From CAYYVJ01 sp964475115 (GTDB lineage: Bacteria; Bacillota; Clostridia; Lachnospirales; Lachnospiraceae): a stretch of 12,631 nt of DNA. The translations under genes and the position numbers were made by a program. Under the pieces are notes generated by a model. It ran no database searches and had not been told where the DNA came from. It was given only the letters and a program-made list of their open reading frames with translations. Every line of letters starts with the position of its first letter. The stretch's first letter is position 1. Below, piece by piece: positions 1 to 7,866 of this stretch. The stretch covers positions 1 through 12,631 of the forward strand of contig CAYYVJ010000064.1 in assembly GCA_964475115.1 (NCBI GenBank), in the 5' to 3' direction.

Positions 1-1820
1 AAAGAGAAGATATAAGAAACATTGCAATTATTGCCCATGTTGATCATGGAAAAACCACGTTAGTAGACGGACTTTTACGTCAAAGTGGCGTGTTTCGCCA
101 AAATCAAGAAGTGGCTGAACGTGTTATGGATTCCAATGATATCGAACGTGAGCGTGGTATCACCATTCTTTCGAAAAATACCGCTGTTTTCTATAAAGAT
201 ACTAAAATTAATATAATAGATACCCCTGGTCATGCTGACTTTGGTGGTGAAGTAGAACGTGTTTTAAAAATGGTAAATGGTGTTGTCCTTGTAGTAGACG
301 CATTTGAAGGAGCTATGCCACAAACCAAATTTGTATTAAAAGAAGCCTTAGGATTAGAACTTCCAGTAATCGTATGTATTAATAAAATAGATCGACCTGA
401 AGCTAGACCTATGGAAGTAATTGATGAAATTTTAGAATTATTTATTGACTTAGATGCAACGGAAGAGCAACTAGATTGTCCATTTATTTTTGCTTCTGCA
501 AAATCAGGTTTTGCAGTTGAAAATCTAGAAGATACTTCAGATAACTTATTCCCATTATTTGAAACCATTGTAAATTATATTCCAGCTCCAGAAGGTGACC
601 CTGAAGCAAGCACTCAGGTTTTAATCAGTACGATCGATTACAATGAATATGTAGGACGTATTGGTGTTGGTAAAGTAGACAATGGAACAATAAAGGTAAA
701 TCAAGATGTTGTTTTACTTAACGCTCATGATTCAACAAAAGAAAAAAGAGTTAAGATTAATAAACTATATGAATTTGATGGACTAAATAAGGTAGAAGTC
801 CAATCTGCTACCATTGGCTCTATCGTGGCTATTTCTGGTATTGCTGACATTCACATTGGTGACACTATATGCTCCATTGAAAATCCAGTAGCTATTCCAT
901 TCCAAAAAATATCTGAACCTACCATTGCGATGCAGTTTCTAGTAAATGATAGTCCATTAGCTGGTCAAGAAGGAAAATTTGTTACTTCTAGACATTTACG
1001 TGAACGCTTATTCCGTGAATTAAATACAGACGTAAGTCTTAGAGTTGAAGAAACTGAAACTACTGAAGCTTATAAAGTATCAGGACGTGGAGAGCTTCAT
1101 TTATCTGTTTTAATTGAAAATATGAGAAGAGAAGGCTTTGAATTTGCTGTAAGTAAAGCGGAAGTTCTTTATCGCTTTGATGAAAATAATCATAAATTAG
1201 AACCTATGGAATTGGCTTATGTAGACGTTCCTGATGAATTTACAGGTGTAGTTATTGAAAAACTAAGTATCCGAAAAGGTGAATTAAAAGGAATGTCCGC
1301 TTCTAATGGTGGATATACAAGGTTAGAATTCTCCATTCCTGCTAGAGGTTTAATTGGCTATCGCGGTGAGTTTATGACTGATACCAAAGGAAATGGTATT
1401 ATAAACACTATTTTTGATGATTATGGCCCTTACAAAGGGGACATGCAATATCGTAAACAAGGATCTCTTATTGCTTACGAAACAGGGGAATCTATTACTT
1501 ATGGCTTATATAACGCGCAAGAACGTGGAACCCTATTTATAGGAGCTGGTGAAAGAGTATATTCTGGTATGGTAATCGGACAATGTGGTAAGGCAGAAGA
1601 CGTTGAATTAAATGTTTGTAAGCGTAAGCAATTAACAAACACAAGATCTTCAGGGGCTGATGATGCATTAAAATTAACTGCACCAAGGATATTGAGCCTT
1701 GAACAATCCTTAGAATTCATTGACGTAGACGAACTTCTAGAAGTAACTCCTAAGAGCCTTCGTATTCGTAAGAAAATATTAGATCCTAGTCAACGTAAAA
1801 GATCTTCATCTAAAAAATAA
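1..1820 (+). CDS. typA: Translational GTPase TypA/BipA (5' end cut off by window edge)
   Basis: Ribosome-associated GTPase of the EF-G/LepA class, linked in other bacteria to ribosome assembly and stress growth. The frame is open from base 3, so the true start lies a few codons upstream. The GTG at 90 is internal because the P-loop is encoded before it. Counting visible residues from base 3: G1 AHVDHGKT (11-18), G2 in RERGIT (about 49-54), G3 DTPGH (73-77), G4 NKID (127-130) and G5 SAK (165-167). The rest matches the EF-G-like domains II, III and V plus the BipA-specific C-terminal domain, ending in a Lys/Arg/Ser-rich tail. 605 residues are visible. By comparison with Bacillus TypA, recalled from memory, about five or six are missing. 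The stop at 1818-1820 is followed at once by a strong terminator. No promoter is visible because the upstream side is outside the window. Confidence 0.97.
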   Translation, partial: REDIRNIAIIAHVDHGKTTLVDGLLRQSGVFRQNQEVAERVMDSNDIERERGITILSKNTAVFYKDTKINIIDTPGHADFGGEVERVLKMVNGVVLVVDAFEGAMPQTKFVLKEALGLELPVIVCINKIDRPEARPMEVIDEILELFIDLDATEEQLDCPFIFASAKSGFAVENLEDTSDNLFPLFETIVNYIPAPEGDPEASTQVLISTIDYNEYVGRIGVGKVDNGTIKVNQDVVLLNAHDSTKEKRVKINKLYEFDGLNKVEVQSATIGSIVAISGIADIHIGDTICSIENPVAIPFQKISEPTIAMQFLVNDSPLAGQEGKFVTSRHLRERLFRELNTDVSLRVEETETTEAYKVSGRGELHLSVLIENMRREGFEFAVSKAEVLYRFDENNHKLEPMELAYVDVPDEFTGVVIEKLSIRKGELKGMSASNGGYTRLEFSIPARGLIGYRGEFMTDTKGNGIINTIFDDYGPYKGDMQYRKQGSLIAYETGESITYGLYNAQERGTLFIGAGERVYSGMVIGQCGKAEDVELNVCKRKQLTNTRSSGADDALKLTAPRILSLEQSLEFIDVDELLEVTPKSLRIRKKILDPSQRKRSSSKK

Positions 1821-1865
1821 AAAGAAATCCTAAAGGTTTATATTAAGCCTTTAGGATTTCTTTTT
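1821..1865. terminator. Bidirectional intrinsic terminator between typA and yigZ
   Basis: A 19-bp stem (arms 1821-1839 and 1845-1863, one G-U pair) closes a 5-nt loop. It is followed by T's on the plus strand and by a T-rich tract on the minus strand (complement of 1811-1820). It starts right after the typA stop. Its right arm also encodes the last codons of yigZ, whose stop is at 1843-1845, so the stem is partly coding sequence. Confidence 0.9.
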
Positions 1866-2487
1866 GATTATAATACTCTTTTCCCAAATCATGAATTTCA
1901 GCCTGACCACCCGTAGATTCCATAATTTTTTCCTTTAACTCCTGGGCATTGTGAATCGGTACTAAAAGTTCCATTTCAACTGCCGCTTCATATTTTGTAT
2001 TTAAAACAGTAACATCTAACCCTATCGCTATGTACTGTAACTTTCCAATCCCCACATAATCCACCTTTACAATCATGCGAATTCCTAACCGTTTTTCTAT
2101 AATAATACTATTTTTTAATCCTTCGGAAACTGCTTTGGAATAGGCTCTTACAAGACCACCAGTACCTAAAAGTGTTCCACCAAAATACCTGGTAACCACC
2201 ACTACGATATTTCTAACTTCTTCTCCTAATAAAACATCTAGCATAGGTCTACCAGCTGTACCACTTGGTTCTCCATCATCACTACATCTTTGTATCTCAT
2301 AATTTTCTCCAATAATATAGGCAGAACAATTATGTGTAGCATTCCAATACTTTTTCTTCATTGCATCTATAAATGCAATTGCTTCTTCTTCAGTGGAAAC
2401 AGGATAGGTGGTTGCAATAAATCTAGATTTCTTTTCAACCAACTCTCCTTCTCCACCCTCTTGAAGTATCTTATATCCTTCTAACAT
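1843..2487 (-). CDS. yigZ: YigZ/IMPACT family protein (UPF0029)
   Basis: A 214-residue cytosolic protein of the YigZ/YvyE/IMPACT family. The eukaryotic member regulates Gcn2 activation; the bacterial role is not settled. Family signatures are plain: an N-terminal start of the form MLEGYK followed by KKSRFIA (about 19-25), DDGEPSGTAGRPML (70-83), and VTRYFGGTLLGTGGLVRAYS (98-117). A C-terminal ferredoxin-like DUF1949-type domain follows (about 135-205). I chose ATG 2487 rather than the longer reading from 2553. It gives the usual family length and conserved N-terminus, and an AGAGAGG ribosome site lies just upstream in the 25-nt gap after the preceding gene. The longer reading would overlap that gene. 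It is probably co-transcribed with the DUF6514-like gene. Its 3' end runs into the terminator stem. Confidence 0.93.
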   Translation of the reverse strand: MLEGYKILQEGGEGELVEKKSRFIATTYPVSTEEEAIAFIDAMKKKYWNATHNCSAYIIGENYEIQRCSDDGEPSGTAGRPMLDVLLGEEVRNIVVVVTRYFGGTLLGTGGLVRAYSKAVSEGLKNSIIIEKRLGIRMIVKVDYVGIGKLQYIAIGLDVTVLNTKYEAAVEMELLVPIHNAQELKEKIMESTGGQAEIHDLGKEYYNQKEILKA

Positions 2488-2512
2488 ATCTTTTGTATCC
2501 TCTCTGTATATC

Positions 2513-2824
2513 CTACTCAAACAACATTTCCCTTGTAATATACTCATCTGCAATTTCCATCATACATATAGGCGTCACAGTATTATCCATCAAGCAAGTT
2601 ATCATTTGTTCCACTAATTTTCTTGAATAAGAAATCCCTGATATCATTTCTACTTCCTTTTGAATTTCTCTTTCTTTTCTTTGATATTTTACAATTTGTA
2701 TGCCATATAAAGTTTCATTTTCTTCAAAGTTTCCATTACTAGCTGTTAAATAATATTCTAACTTCATTCTATTATTATTACAATCCCAAATTTCTTTGGA
2801 ACCAATTAAACTCTGTTGATTCAT
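2513..2824 (-). CDS. Small DUF6514-like protein
   Basis: A 103-residue protein with no signal peptide or membrane segment. The middle (about 20-50) reads KLEYYLT...TLYGIQIVKY, and the C-terminal part reads KLVEQMITCLMDNTVTPICM followed by an acidic end. This pattern (a strand-rich 'YGI' segment, then a helix, then an 'N-x-V-T/S-P' turn) resembles the DUF6514 proteins common in Clostridia. That assignment is from memory and no function is known. The start is well supported by GGAGGG five bases before the ATG. It is upstream of yigZ in the same apparent operon (25-nt gap). TATAAT-like hexamers exist upstream on the minus strand near 2855-2865 and 2900, but none has a convincing -35 box. Confidence 0.75.
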   Translation of the reverse strand: MNQQSLIGSKEIWDCNNNRMKLEYYLTASNGNFEENETLYGIQIVKYQRKEREIQKEVEMISGISYSRKLVEQMITCLMDNTVTPICMMEIADEYITREMLFE

Positions 2825-3021
2825 TTTATCCCTCCATTCATTCCCCTTTGGACTGATTATATAAAAAAACTAATAACTTTCCCAGTAAAAGATATCGCAT
2901 TATATTACGCAAAAAAATAAAAACCGTGCTCTTTCTACACGAACTTCCTTATTTTTATCTTCTTTTATCAGTCTTTGTAATATAAAACCAATCCTGTAAA
3001 TGTGAACTTTTTATTTTATTC

Positions 3022-3050
3022 TTTATTTACAAACGGTTATTTGATATAAT
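3022..3050 (+). promoter_or_regulatory. Extended -10 sigma-A promoter of the PBP gene
   Basis: A perfect TATAAT at 3045-3050 is preceded by TGA at 3042-3044, giving an extended -10 (TGnTATAAT). The best -35 at 17-bp spacing is the weak TTTATT at 3022-3027, as expected for an extended -10 promoter. TTTACA at 3026-3031 is closer to consensus but only 13 bp away. Transcription would start near 3057, so the leader is only about 15 nt and begins almost at the AGGAGG (3061-3066), which is six bases before ATG 3073. The remainder of the 248-bp gap 2825-3072 is AT-rich and holds no ORF or RNA that I can recognise. Confidence 0.7.
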
Positions 3051-3072
3051 AGGGCAGACAAGGAGGCATTAT

Positions 3073-5781
3073 ATGAATTACGGAAAAAAGGGCATACATG
3101 CCAAACAGAAAAAAATTACTTCAAAGACAAAAAAAGTCGGAACGAAAGCCGGCCTTACATTTATAAAAGCGTTTTTGGTAGCAACATTAGTCCTAGGAGT
3201 TATGCTAGGATTTGCAGGTCTTGGAATGGTGAAAGGAATTATTGATAGTGCTCCAGATATTTCATCTATTGATATTTCGCCAACAGGCTATGCTACCGCC
3301 GTATATGATGTGAGTGGAAAAGAAATTGCATCGATTGTTACCTCTGGCTCAAATCGAATCTATGCTTCAATTAATGAAATGCCAGATTATTTAGTAAATG
3401 CTTTTATTGATATTGAAGATGAACGGTTCTATGAGCATAATGGTATCGATATAAAAGGTATTGCAAGAGCTGCATATTCTACTATTAAGTCAAAAGGTTT
3501 ATCACAAGGAGCAAGTACCATCACTCAACAGCTTATTAAAGGAAAATTATTTAATAGTGGTATGGGTGAAAACACTTATATGGAAACTATTAAGAGAAAA
3601 CTTCAAGAGCAGTACTTGGCTATTAACCTTGAAAAAGTCTATTCAAAAGAAGAAATTCTTGAGAATTATCTAAATATGATTAACTTGGGAAGCAATACAT
3701 TAGGTGTACAAGCTGCATCCAAGCGTTACTTTAGCAAAGATGTTTGGGATTTGACAATCTCCGAAAGTGCTGTTATCGCTGCTATTACGCAGAACCCTAC
3801 TTTACTTAACCCAGTATCAAATCCTGAGAATAATAATTCTAGAAGAAAAACCATTCTAGGAAACATGTTAGAGTTTGGGCATATTACTCAAGAAGAATAT
3901 GACATTGCCATAGCAGATGATGTGTATTCTAGAATACAAAATGTAAATATTGAATTTGCAGGCTCAACGGTCTATTCTTATTTTACAGATGAACTAATCC
4001 AACAAGTAATGGCGGATTTGCAAGAACAAAAAGGATATACTCAAACACAAGCTTACTATGCCCTTTATAGTGGTGGTTTAAGTATTTATACAACCCAAGA
4101 TCCAACAATACAAGCAATTGCAGATGAAGAATATGTAAACCCAGAGAATTTTCCTGCTAATACAGAATATTCTATCACTTGGGCGATGTCAGTTCAGCAT
4201 GCTGATAAGAGCACCTCAAACTTTAATGAAAGAACAATGGAATCCTATTTTAAATCTGGAGATGAAGAAAAGGATCTTCCTGGTAATCGATTTTTTAAAT
4301 TGATTTTTTCATCAAAAGAGGATGCTGATGCTACTATAGAAAAGTATAAAGCAAATATTCTTGCCCCAGACGATCGAATAATAGGTGAAAATATTATCTA
4401 TACCCCTCAACCCCAATCTTCCTTTGTTATTATGGATCAATATACTGGATACGTAAAAGCAATTGTAGGTGGTAGAGGAACAAAAGAAACCAGCCTTTCT
4501 CTAAACCGTGCTACAGATACGACTAGACAACCCGGTTCCACTTTTAAAATTGTTTCCACCTATGCTCCTGCACTTGATACTGCTGGATTCACATTAGCTT
4601 CTGTTCAATATGATGAACCTGGTTACACAGCCCCTGATGGAACACCTTTTTCAAATTATAATAAGGTTTATGAAGGATTTGCAACCTTACGTTCAGCAAT
4701 ATCAAAATCTATAAATGTTGTAGCAGTAAAAACCATTGCTGATATTACTCCAAATTTAGCATTTAGTTACCTTGAAAACTTCGGGTTTACTACTCTTGTT
4801 AAAGAACGAGTATATAATAATGGAACAACAAAGACAGATATAGGACAATCCATGGCTTTGGGTGGAATAACAGATGGTGTAACAAATCTAGAATTGACGG
4901 CTTCTTTTGCAGCTATTGCAAATAATGGAGTATATATTGAACCCGTTTTTTATACCAAAGTTCTAGATCAAAACGGAACTGTATTATTAGAAAACAATCC
5001 AAAAACTCATACGGTAATAAAGAATACAACTGCATTTTTATTAACAAGTGCAATGCAAGATGTTGTTACTTCAGGTACAGGTACTACTACAAGAATAAGT
5101 AATATGCCTGTTGCTGGTAAAACTGGTACTACTTCTGATTATAACGATATATGGTTTACAGGCTATACTCCATATTATACAGCAGGTATTTGGTCTGGCT
5201 ATGACGAAAATAAGAGCCAAACTCGTACAGCTACCGGAAACTCCAATGCAAGTAGCTATCACAAAGAGTTATGGTCAAGTATTATGACCCGTGTACACGA
5301 AAATCTAGAATATACTAACTTTATCATGCCTGAAGGAATTGAGACTGCAGTTATTTGTACAAAATCTGGTAAACTTGCTGTAGAAGGCTTGTGCGATCAA
5401 GACCCAAGAGGTAGTACGGTTAGAACAGAATACTTTGCTAAAGGAACAACTCCTACAGAAGTATGTGATAACCACGTAAAGGTTAATGTTTGTACAGAAA
5501 GTAATCAATTAGCTACAGAATTTTGTCCTTTAGAAACCAGAGCAGATCAAGTATATATAAATAATATATATATTACTGAAACAAGTGGTGAGACTGCTGA
5601 TACTCCATACATTCTGCCAGTTGATTTAGATCAAAACTTATGTACAATTCACACAGAACATGCCACAGAAGAACCAAGCAGCGAAACTCCTGATGAATGG
5701 ACTCCTTCTTTTCCAGGAGATGTATATAACCCAGAAAACTTTGGCCCAGGTTATGGACCTAACAATGAATTTTTCGATTAA
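3073..5781 (+). CDS. Class A penicillin-binding protein (PBP1A family, bifunctional)
   Basis: A 902-residue peptidoglycan synthase that polymerises lipid II (glycosyltransferase GT51) and cross-links stem peptides (transpeptidase) outside the membrane. It has a basic cytoplasmic head (1-25), one membrane segment (about 28-55), and a GT51 domain. In the GT51 domain the catalytic Glu115 lies in EDERFYEH (115-122), with the motif GASTITQQLIKG at 146-157. A linker domain follows. The transpeptidase domain carries SxxK as S489-T-F-K492, SxN as S546-I-N548 and KTGTT at 683-687. All key residues are present. The C-terminal region holds two related cysteine units (C762...C774 and C807...C818), plus C798 and C857, and an acidic Pro/Glu/Gly-rich tail. 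The start is supported by AGGAGG six bases upstream. It is monocistronic, between its own promoter and a hairpin terminator. Confidence 0.96.
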   Translation: MNYGKKGIHAKQKKITSKTKKVGTKAGLTFIKAFLVATLVLGVMLGFAGLGMVKGIIDSAPDISSIDISPTGYATAVYDVSGKEIASIVTSGSNRIYASINEMPDYLVNAFIDIEDERFYEHNGIDIKGIARAAYSTIKSKGLSQGASTITQQLIKGKLFNSGMGENTYMETIKRKLQEQYLAINLEKVYSKEEILENYLNMINLGSNTLGVQAASKRYFSKDVWDLTISESAVIAAITQNPTLLNPVSNPENNNSRRKTILGNMLEFGHITQEEYDIAIADDVYSRIQNVNIEFAGSTVYSYFTDELIQQVMADLQEQKGYTQTQAYYALYSGGLSIYTTQDPTIQAIADEEYVNPENFPANTEYSITWAMSVQHADKSTSNFNERTMESYFKSGDEEKDLPGNRFFKLIFSSKEDADATIEKYKANILAPDDRIIGENIIYTPQPQSSFVIMDQYTGYVKAIVGGRGTKETSLSLNRATDTTRQPGSTFKIVSTYAPALDTAGFTLASVQYDEPGYTAPDGTPFSNYNKVYEGFATLRSAISKSINVVAVKTIADITPNLAFSYLENFGFTTLVKERVYNNGTTKTDIGQSMALGGITDGVTNLELTASFAAIANNGVYIEPVFYTKVLDQNGTVLLENNPKTHTVIKNTTAFLLTSAMQDVVTSGTGTTTRISNMPVAGKTGTTSDYNDIWFTGYTPYYTAGIWSGYDENKSQTRTATGNSNASSYHKELWSSIMTRVHENLEYTNFIMPEGIETAVICTKSGKLAVEGLCDQDPRGSTVRTEYFAKGTTPTEVCDNHVKVNVCTESNQLATEFCPLETRADQVYINNIYITETSGETADTPYILPVDLDQNLCTIHTEHATEEPSSETPDEWTPSFPGDVYNPENFGPGYGPNNEFFD

Positions 5782-5795
5782 CACCTTTTATATAT

Positions 5796-5855
5796 AAGAG
5801 AAAAAGATAGGATGTAACAAGCCATATGGTTCGTTACATCCTATCTTTTTCTCTT
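5796..5855. terminator. Long hairpin, shared terminator of convergent genes
   Basis: Perfect 23-bp inverted repeat (5796-5818 with 5833-5855). The 14-nt centre can pair further (agcc with ggtt) around an ATAT loop. The outer part of each 3' arm is T-rich (ATCTTTTTCTCTT), so the core GATAGGATGTAAC stem is followed by a U-rich tract when read from either strand. It lies 14 bp after the PBP stop and 21 bp beyond the stop of the minus-strand sigma-like gene, so it should end both transcripts. Confidence 0.85.
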
Positions 5856-5876
5856 CTTCATCAAGTGTTGTTGACT

Positions 5877-6404
5877 TTATAATGTATCTAATGAAATTTT
5901 CATAAGGGTTTTTACTTCTTCCACTGTCATGCCCAAATACTGAGCCAATTCTCCCACAGTTGGTACCTCTTCAGAGCCCTCAGACAATTCTTTGGTAGCA
6001 TCATTCAGTCGATTCACATCACGAACTAGACGTTCCTCTACATCAAGCTCTTTTGATTCCATTTCTACTATTGCTTCTAACGCTTCCTTCATCTTATTTA
6101 TTAGATATTCATGGTTTATTTCTATATCCTTGACATCAGATAGGGCAATCATCAATCCCACGTTAGCCTCTTGTATCAAATCAGCCAGACTGACACCCCT
6201 ATTTCTATATTCAGCTGCAACCTTAATGGCTTCCATTAGGTACACTTCTACGATTCGATTTTTAACTTCCTTTGCATCATTTGAAAAATCAGAAAATAGT
6301 CTTTCCAATTCTCCCTCTTCAAGTGGTTTTATTTCCTTTAAGCTTTCTAAATATATTTCTATGACTTCTATTTCTTTACTTTTACTATTTTCTTCTTGAC
6401 TCAT
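5877..6404 (-). CDS. Sigma-70-like protein lacking functional -10 recognition and region 4
   Basis: A 175-residue soluble protein. Residues 14-40 resemble sigma region 1.2. Residues 50-93 (VEVYLMEA...RNRGVSLADLIQEANVGLM) match regions 2.1-2.2, the part that docks on the RNA polymerase clamp. Residues 130-170 (VNRLNDATKEL..., VGELAQYLGMTVEEVKTLMK) match region 3. Between them, 97-135 aligns without gaps to regions 2.3-2.4 and 3.0 of primary sigma factors, but the melting and -10-contact residues are replaced (the WW pair by N-K, Q by E, T by E). Region 4 is absent. By hand count there are about 41 acidic and 21 basic residues. It probably binds core polymerase or a sigma partner rather than acting as a classical sigma factor; function is unknown. 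The start has a GGAGGT site. It follows spoVAE but has its own promoter. Confidence 0.85.
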   Translation of the reverse strand: MSQEENSKSKEIEVIEIYLESLKEIKPLEEGELERLFSDFSNDAKEVKNRIVEVYLMEAIKVAAEYRNRGVSLADLIQEANVGLMIALSDVKDIEINHEYLINKMKEALEAIVEMESKELDVEERLVRDVNRLNDATKELSEGSEEVPTVGELAQYLGMTVEEVKTLMKISLDTL

Positions 6405-6434
6405 AATTACTACCTCCAGGCTAAAAGTAAATCT

Positions 6435-6463
6435 ATTATACGATAGCCTTTTAGAAATATCAA
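6435..6463 (-). promoter_or_regulatory. Near-consensus sigma-A promoter of the sigma-like gene
   Basis: On the minus strand, TTGATA (6458-6463) and TATAAT (6435-6440) are separated by exactly 17 bp. The -35 box overlaps the TGA stop of spoVAE (6460-6462). The predicted start near 6428 gives a leader of about 24 nt carrying the GGAGGT site. An imperfect dyad (6421-6454) covers the -10 box. This suggests that the sigma-like gene is transcribed in vegetative cells independently of the sporulation operon before it. Confidence 0.8.
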
Positions 6464-6816
6464 TCTTTCATTTTAGGTTCAAACAGTACTGATCCAAGGT
6501 ATCCAAAAACCAGTGCTCCCGAAATCCCAATTGCGCTAGCAGTAAATCCACCCATAAATACACCTAATAGCCCATCTGTGGCCATAGATTCCTTGACACC
6601 TTTCCATAAAGTATTTCCAAATCCTAATAAAGGCACACTTGCCCCTGCTCCTGCAAATTCAAGAAAAGGTTCATAAATACCAACCGCTCCTAATATAGCT
6701 CCTAAGCACACTAACATCACCATGATTCTTCCTGGCATTAGTTTTGTTTTATCCATAAGAATTTGAACAATCGCACAAATAATTCCGCCAACTAAAAATG
6801 CTTTTATATAATCCAT
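6460..6816 (-). CDS. spoVAE: Stage V sporulation protein AE (SpoVAE/SpoVAEb type)
   Basis: A 118-residue, almost wholly hydrophobic protein of the inner forespore membrane, part of the SpoVA apparatus that moves Ca-dipicolinic acid into the developing spore and out at germination. Family marks are KAFLVGGIIC (5-14), FAGAGASVPLLGFGN (54-68) and a C-terminal glycine-rich membrane segment (about 82-112). Several hydrophobic segments span 6-22, 30-50 and 82-112. A GTG at 6822 would extend it by two residues, but the AAGGAG site is only two bases from that GTG and eight from ATG 6816, so ATG is preferred. The gap from spoVAD is 15 nt. It is a paralogue of SpoVAC. No spoVAEa or spoVAF follows, unlike in Bacillus. 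Confidence 0.93.
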   Translation of the reverse strand: MDYIKAFLVGGIICAIVQILMDKTKLMPGRIMVMLVCLGAILGAVGIYEPFLEFAGAGASVPLLGFGNTLWKGVKESMATDGLLGVFMGGFTASAIGISGALVFGYLGSVLFEPKMKD

Positions 6817-6831
6817 TCTCACTGCTCCTTC

Positions 6832-7833
6832 CTAACAATGTTCTACTACAACTGCATGAGCAATTCCTGGTACTGTTCGCCCCTCATTAAAGCTTACTTT
6901 TGACAACAATGCTCCTGTAGGAATAAATAACACTCGTTTCCAAGCATTTCTTTGAATCTGAGGAAGAATATAGGAAGAAAAGGTAACTGCGGAACATCCA
7001 CAACCACTTCCCCCTGCATGGGTATCTTGAGTCTCCCTATCAAAAATTTCAATTCCACAGTCCATGTGCTGCTTTTCTATATTAAATCCTTTTTCTTTTA
7101 ATAAATCAATTAATATCTTTTGACCGATATATCCCAAATCTCCAGTAATAATTTTATCATAATCCTCAGGCTGACGATTAAAATCCATAAAATTTTGGTA
7201 GATCGTATCACAGGCCGCTGGTGCCATACAAGCTCCCATATTCATAGAATCTTTCAATCCATAATCCATAACTTTTCCTGGTGTAACTCCTGTGATTTTT
7301 GCTTTTCCTTTTTCTTTACCAATGATAACACTACCACATCCCGTCACTGTCCAACTGGCAGCTAAAGGCCTTTGACTTCCATAATCCAAAGGAAATCGAA
7401 ATTGTTTTTCTGCACTAGCATAATGACTAGATGCCAAAGATATGACCTTGTCTGCATATCCTGCTGCAACTGTCATTGCTCCGAGAATCATTGCCTCACC
7501 CATTGTAGAGCATGCTCCATATAGCCCAAACAGTGGGATCTCTAAATCCATAAGACCAAATGAGGTAGCTGTCATCTGCTCTAATAGATCACCTGAAAAC
7601 AAATAGCGAATATCATTTTTTGTATATCCACTTTTATCTAGAACCATTTGAGCCGCTTGCTTTTGAAGCTGGCTTTCTGCTTCTTCCCACGTCTTTTGAC
7701 CTAACATGGAATCTTCTTCTATTTTATCAAACAGATTTCCTAGAGGACCCTCACCTTCTTTTTTACCTACAATAGAGGCCATATCCATAATATAAGGTGC
7801 TATATCAAATTGAATACTCTGTTTTCCTTGCAT
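6832..7833 (-). CDS. spoVAD: Stage V sporulation protein AD (SpoVAD)
   Basis: A 333-residue soluble SpoVA component. The Bacillus protein has a thiolase/ketosynthase-like fold, binds dipicolinic acid directly and sits at the inner spore membrane. The length matches the usual ~338. Visible marks: the thiolase-type cysteine in YGACSTMGE (C108), SSHYASAEKQFRFPLDYG (135-152), NMGACMAPAACDT (198-210), TGDLGYIG (230-237) and HAGGSGCGCSA (272-282). The protein has no membrane segment. The ATG at 7833 is preceded by AGAGAGG ten bases upstream. It lies between spoVAC (33-nt gap) and spoVAE, the invariant AC-AD-AE core order, and all three should be made together in the forespore under sigma-G. Confidence 0.97.
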   Translation of the reverse strand: MQGKQSIQFDIAPYIMDMASIVGKKEGEGPLGNLFDKIEEDSMLGQKTWEEAESQLQKQAAQMVLDKSGYTKNDIRYLFSGDLLEQMTATSFGLMDLEIPLFGLYGACSTMGEAMILGAMTVAAGYADKVISLASSHYASAEKQFRFPLDYGSQRPLAASWTVTGCGSVIIGKEKGKAKITGVTPGKVMDYGLKDSMNMGACMAPAACDTIYQNFMDFNRQPEDYDKIITGDLGYIGQKILIDLLKEKGFNIEKQHMDCGIEIFDRETQDTHAGGSGCGCSAVTFSSYILPQIQRNAWKRVLFIPTGALLSKVSFNEGRTVPGIAHAVVVEHC

Positions 7834-7866
7834 CCTATCAATACCTCTCTTTCTACCTAACTTCCA

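Noticed and set aside
90..92. GTG at 90 as the start of typA
   Set aside because: The frame is open back to base 3 and encodes the P-loop AHVDHGKT upstream of it, so the gene begins before the window.
2488..2553. N-terminal extension of YigZ from ATG 2553
   Set aside because: It overlaps the upstream gene, lacks family similarity, and the ATG at 2487 gives the normal length and N-terminus with a ribosome site.
2910..2960. Possible hairpin or small RNA in the divergent gap (AAAAATAA...CGTG...CACG...TTATTTTT)
   Set aside because: The pairing segments are short, A/T-only in the outer part and separated by unpaired bases; chance is likely in such AT-rich sequence.
5796..5855. 60-bp near-perfect palindrome as a mobile-element end or phage-type repeat
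   Set aside because: It lies between two convergent stops with T-rich 3' arms on both strands, as expected for a shared terminator. No transposase or second copy is seen in the window.
5992..6399. Long plus-strand open frame opposite the sigma-like gene
   Set aside because: Its Ser/Ile/Phe-rich composition is typical of an antisense shadow, it has no ribosome site, and the minus-strand frame has clear sigma homology and promoter.
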